Positions 5,971-7,825 of a stretch of 7,825 nt of DNA are shown one piece after another. The position numbers and the translations under genes were made by a program. Origin of the DNA: Acidobacteriota bacterium (GTDB lineage: Bacteria; Acidobacteriota; Terriglobia; Versatilivoradales; Versatilivoraceae); NCBI GenBank assembly GCA_028875135.1, contig JAPPFQ010000558.1, positions 1-7,825 on the forward strand, given 5' to 3'. The notes beneath the pieces are model-generated. The model had not been told where the DNA came from and did not search any database. It saw only the letters and a list, made by a program, of their open reading frames with translations. Positions within the stretch are counted from its first letter, which is position 1; each line of letters opens with the position of its first letter.

Positions 5971-6384
5971 TCACGTCCTGCCGGCCTGCTTGTCCATGGC
6001 CAGGTTGGCCAGGCGGTCGGCCACCCCATTGCGGGAACGAGGGATGTGCCGGATGGAGAATGCCTTGAGCCGGCCAATCAGGGCGCGAGCCTGCCGGAAG
6101 GAACCAATGAGGTTGGGACTCCTGACCTTGTAGACTCCCACGATCTGCCTCACCATGAGCTCCGAATCGGCAAAGACGGTCACTGTCTCGAAACGGTTGG
6201 CAAGGGCATAGTCGAGCGCCGCAATCAGACCCGCGTACTCGGCGTAGTTGTTGCTGCGGACTCCCAGGCATCCTGAGAGGTTCGCCAGAACCTTGCCCTC
6301 CCCATCCAGGATGTGAACCCCGTAGCCCGCGGGTCCGGGATTTCCACGCGATCCGCCATCGACGTAGGCCACCAGGCACTTCAA
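5971..6384 (-). CDS. Ribonuclease HI-family protein
   Basis: The protein has 137 residues from TTG 6384, chosen because AAGGAGG (6392-6398) lies 7 bases upstream and translation then starts right at the first beta strand (MKCLVAYVDGGSRGNPGPAGYG). The longer frame would run into the preceding gene. The RNase H catalytic set is visible: D9 (VDGGSRGNPG), E49 (SNNYAEYAGLIAAL), D73 (FADSELMVRQIVG) and D123 (RNGVADRLANLA). H113 is spaced 10 residues before D123, like the loop histidine of the E. coli enzyme. It would cleave the RNA strand of RNA-DNA hybrids with two metal ions. It is somewhat shorter than E. coli RNase HI (155 residues), and belongs to the compact subfamily often found beside COG1579 zinc-ribbon genes. 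It starts 14 bases after that gene's stop, so translation is probably coupled. I leave the symbol blank because organisms can carry several RNase H paralogues. Confidence 0.9.
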   Translation of the reverse strand: MKCLVAYVDGGSRGNPGPAGYGVHILDGEGKVLANLSGCLGVRSNNYAEYAGLIAALDYALANRFETVTVFADSELMVRQIVGVYKVRSPNLIGSFRQARALIGRLKAFSIRHIPRSRNGVADRLANLAMDKQAGRT

Positions 6385-6391
6385 CTGCCGT

Positions 6392-6398
6392 CCTCCTT
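6392..6398 (-). promoter_or_regulatory. Strong Shine-Dalgarno AAGGAGG deciding the TTG start of the RNase HI-family gene
   Basis: AAGGAGG directly follows the TAA stop (6399-6401) of the upstream zinc-ribbon gene. It is separated from TTG 6384 by 7 bases. The upstream ribosome stops on the site, which fits translational coupling. Confidence 0.7.
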
Positions 6399-7121
6399 TT
6401 AATTCGATGCGGGGGATGCGTCCGGCTCCCAGTAGAGAAAGCGGTCGCAACTGTCGCAGTGAACGATCTGCTTCCCAGCCATGACCTGACCGAGCACACT
6501 GGGGCGAATCCGCACGTGACAGCCCTGGCAGTTCTCCTCGGCTCGAGCCAGAGCCACACCCTTGCGCACCGTGGCTATCTTGCGATAGATGCCGTAAACC
6601 TCCGGGGCAATCAAGGCGATCAGGGCGCCGGCCTCTCGCTGGTGGCGGTCCAACTCGATTTGGGTCTCCTCGATCTCTTTTTGCACCGCCTGCTTTTCCC
6701 GATCGACCTCAGCACTTTCCTTCTGAAGCTGCTGCTCCAGCAGTAGCCGTTCCTCCCGCAGACCCTCCTCCTTTTCCATGTTGAGCAGGATCTCGTCCTC
6801 CATCTTGCCGATTCGCTCACCGTGAAAGTCAATTTCGTGCAGGAGCGCCTTGTATTGTTCGTTGGTCTTCACATCGGAAAGCTGGGAGCGGTACTTGGAA
6901 ATCCTGTCTTCGACGATCTGTATTTCCCCTTCGAGCTGACGCCGCTCGGCGGCAATCCGATCCAGTTCAGCCTGCTGTCGGTCCAGCAGGCTCCTGGTTG
7001 CACCCAATTGCTCCTCCATGGCGGCTATCTCCCGGGGAAGCTGCCGGAGCCTGCCGCCGGCATGCCGGATTCGAGATTCAAGCCCTTGAAGCTCGATGAG
7101 TTTTTCTATTTCCGGATGCAT
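6399..7121 (-). CDS. Coiled-coil zinc-ribbon protein (COG1579 / DUF164 family)
   Basis: The protein has 240 residues, the usual family length. Residues about 5-165 are strongly heptad-like and charged, forming a long antiparallel coiled-coil hairpin. The hairpin contains the family-typical segment VKTNEQYKALLHEI (84-97) near its turn. The C-terminus is a C4 zinc ribbon: C198-x2-C201 (ENCQGCHVRI) and C222-x2-C225 (VHCDSCDRFLYW). The segment between contains the typical PSVLGQVMAGKQIVHC. The molecular function of the family is not settled; a nucleic-acid or scaffold role is usually supposed. The ATG at 7119-7121 has no good Shine-Dalgarno sequence, and only 22 bases separate it from the tRNA 3' end. 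It lies in the rpoD - tRNA - zinc ribbon - RNase HI run on the - strand and overlaps nothing. Confidence is high for the family and low for function. Confidence 0.9.
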   Translation of the reverse strand: MHPEIEKLIELQGLESRIRHAGGRLRQLPREIAAMEEQLGATRSLLDRQQAELDRIAAERRQLEGEIQIVEDRISKYRSQLSDVKTNEQYKALLHEIDFHGERIGKMEDEILLNMEKEEGLREERLLLEQQLQKESAEVDREKQAVQKEIEETQIELDRHQREAGALIALIAPEVYGIYRKIATVRKGVALARAEENCQGCHVRIRPSVLGQVMAGKQIVHCDSCDRFLYWEPDASPASN

Positions 7122-7143
7122 GAATGAATCTGTCGGGGAGGTA

Positions 7144-7220
7144 TGGTGGGCCCAGTAGGACTCGAACCTACGACCGGCCGGTTATGAGCCGGCGGCTCTA
7201 ACCAACTGAGCTATGGGCCC
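7144..7220 (-). tRNA. tRNA with CAT anticodon (elongator Met or lysidine-type Ile2), CCA encoded
   Basis: The 77-base cloverleaf is complete on the - strand. The acceptor is GGGCCCA paired to TGGGCCC, the D arm GCTC/GAGC, and the anticodon arm GCCGG-CTCATAA-CCGGC with CAT (anticodon at 7184-7186). The T arm is GTAGG-TTCGAGT-CCTAC, the discriminator is A, and CCA is genomically encoded (7144-7146). It is not the initiator: position 1 pairs normally with 72, and the three G-C pairs next to the loop are not the GGG/CCC of tRNA-fMet. C4-G69 and C5-G68 resemble the E. coli Ile2 tRNA recognised by TilS, so tRNA-Ile(CAU) is possible. tRNA-Met is the alternative. It lies 29 bases after the rpoD stop, probably in the same transcript. 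Confidence 0.95.
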
Positions 7221-7249
7221 GAACTGGAAAACAGGGAAGGTCCACCGGC

Positions 7250-7825
<576 letters not shown>

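Noticed and set aside
5849..6559. 236-codon - strand frame spanning the mqnA end, RNase HI-family gene and zinc-ribbon gene
   Set aside because: It crosses three well-supported genes in the wrong frame and has no family-like sequence.

Overview
The window is GC-rich bacterial chromosome, tightly packed and mostly housekeeping. It holds a futalosine-pathway menaquinone gene (mqnA), a primary sigma factor gene, a CAT-anticodon tRNA, a COG1579-type zinc-ribbon gene and an RNase HI-family gene. It also holds a DEAD-box RNA helicase, a cytosolic-looking Asp-box sialidase-family protein, an exported thioredoxin-like protein and the end of a beta-propeller protein. Start-codon use is relaxed (GTG and TTG starts with good Shine-Dalgarno sequences). 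The gene mix plus GC-rich intergenic inverted repeats would fit an Acidobacteriota-like organism or another non-proteobacterial Gram-negative. That placement is an inference only; nothing in the window proves a phylum.

Left part (1-2196, + strand). A beta-propeller protein of the lactonase/YVTN type runs in from the left edge and ends at 1296. A 375-base gap follows. It carries a pair of inverted GC-rich palindromic repeats resembling a REP/REPIN or small MITE, and then a putative -10 box. A secreted or periplasmic thioredoxin-like protein with a WCGWCH active site starts at 1672.

Middle part (2203-4697, - strand). A sialidase-family (BNR/Asp-box) gene lies convergent to the thioredoxin gene. 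The two stop codons sit in the two arms of one perfect 14-bp palindrome. Upstream of it, on the same strand, is a DEAD-box RNA helicase with all classical motifs and a basic tail. Its N-terminus contains an exact 10-bp tandem duplication, and its best start is a TTG.

A divergent region of about 475 bases (4698-5172) contains several short stem-loops, a -10-like box for the helicase direction and the mqnA ribosome-binding site. mqnA (5173-5970, +) encodes chorismate dehydratase. Its GTG start overlaps an out-of-frame ATG that opens a three-codon ORF.

Right part (5971-7825, - strand) reads as one likely transcription unit: rpoD C-terminal part, tRNA(CAT), coiled-coil zinc-ribbon protein, RNase HI-family protein. 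Its last stop codon directly abuts the mqnA stop codon.

I see no CRISPR array, insertion sequence, phage gene or defence system, and no clear undescribed multi-gene system. The points worth a second look are small-scale: the inverted repeat pair, the 10-bp tandem repeat in the helicase start region, the nested mini-ORF at mqnA, and the shared-palindrome stop codons.
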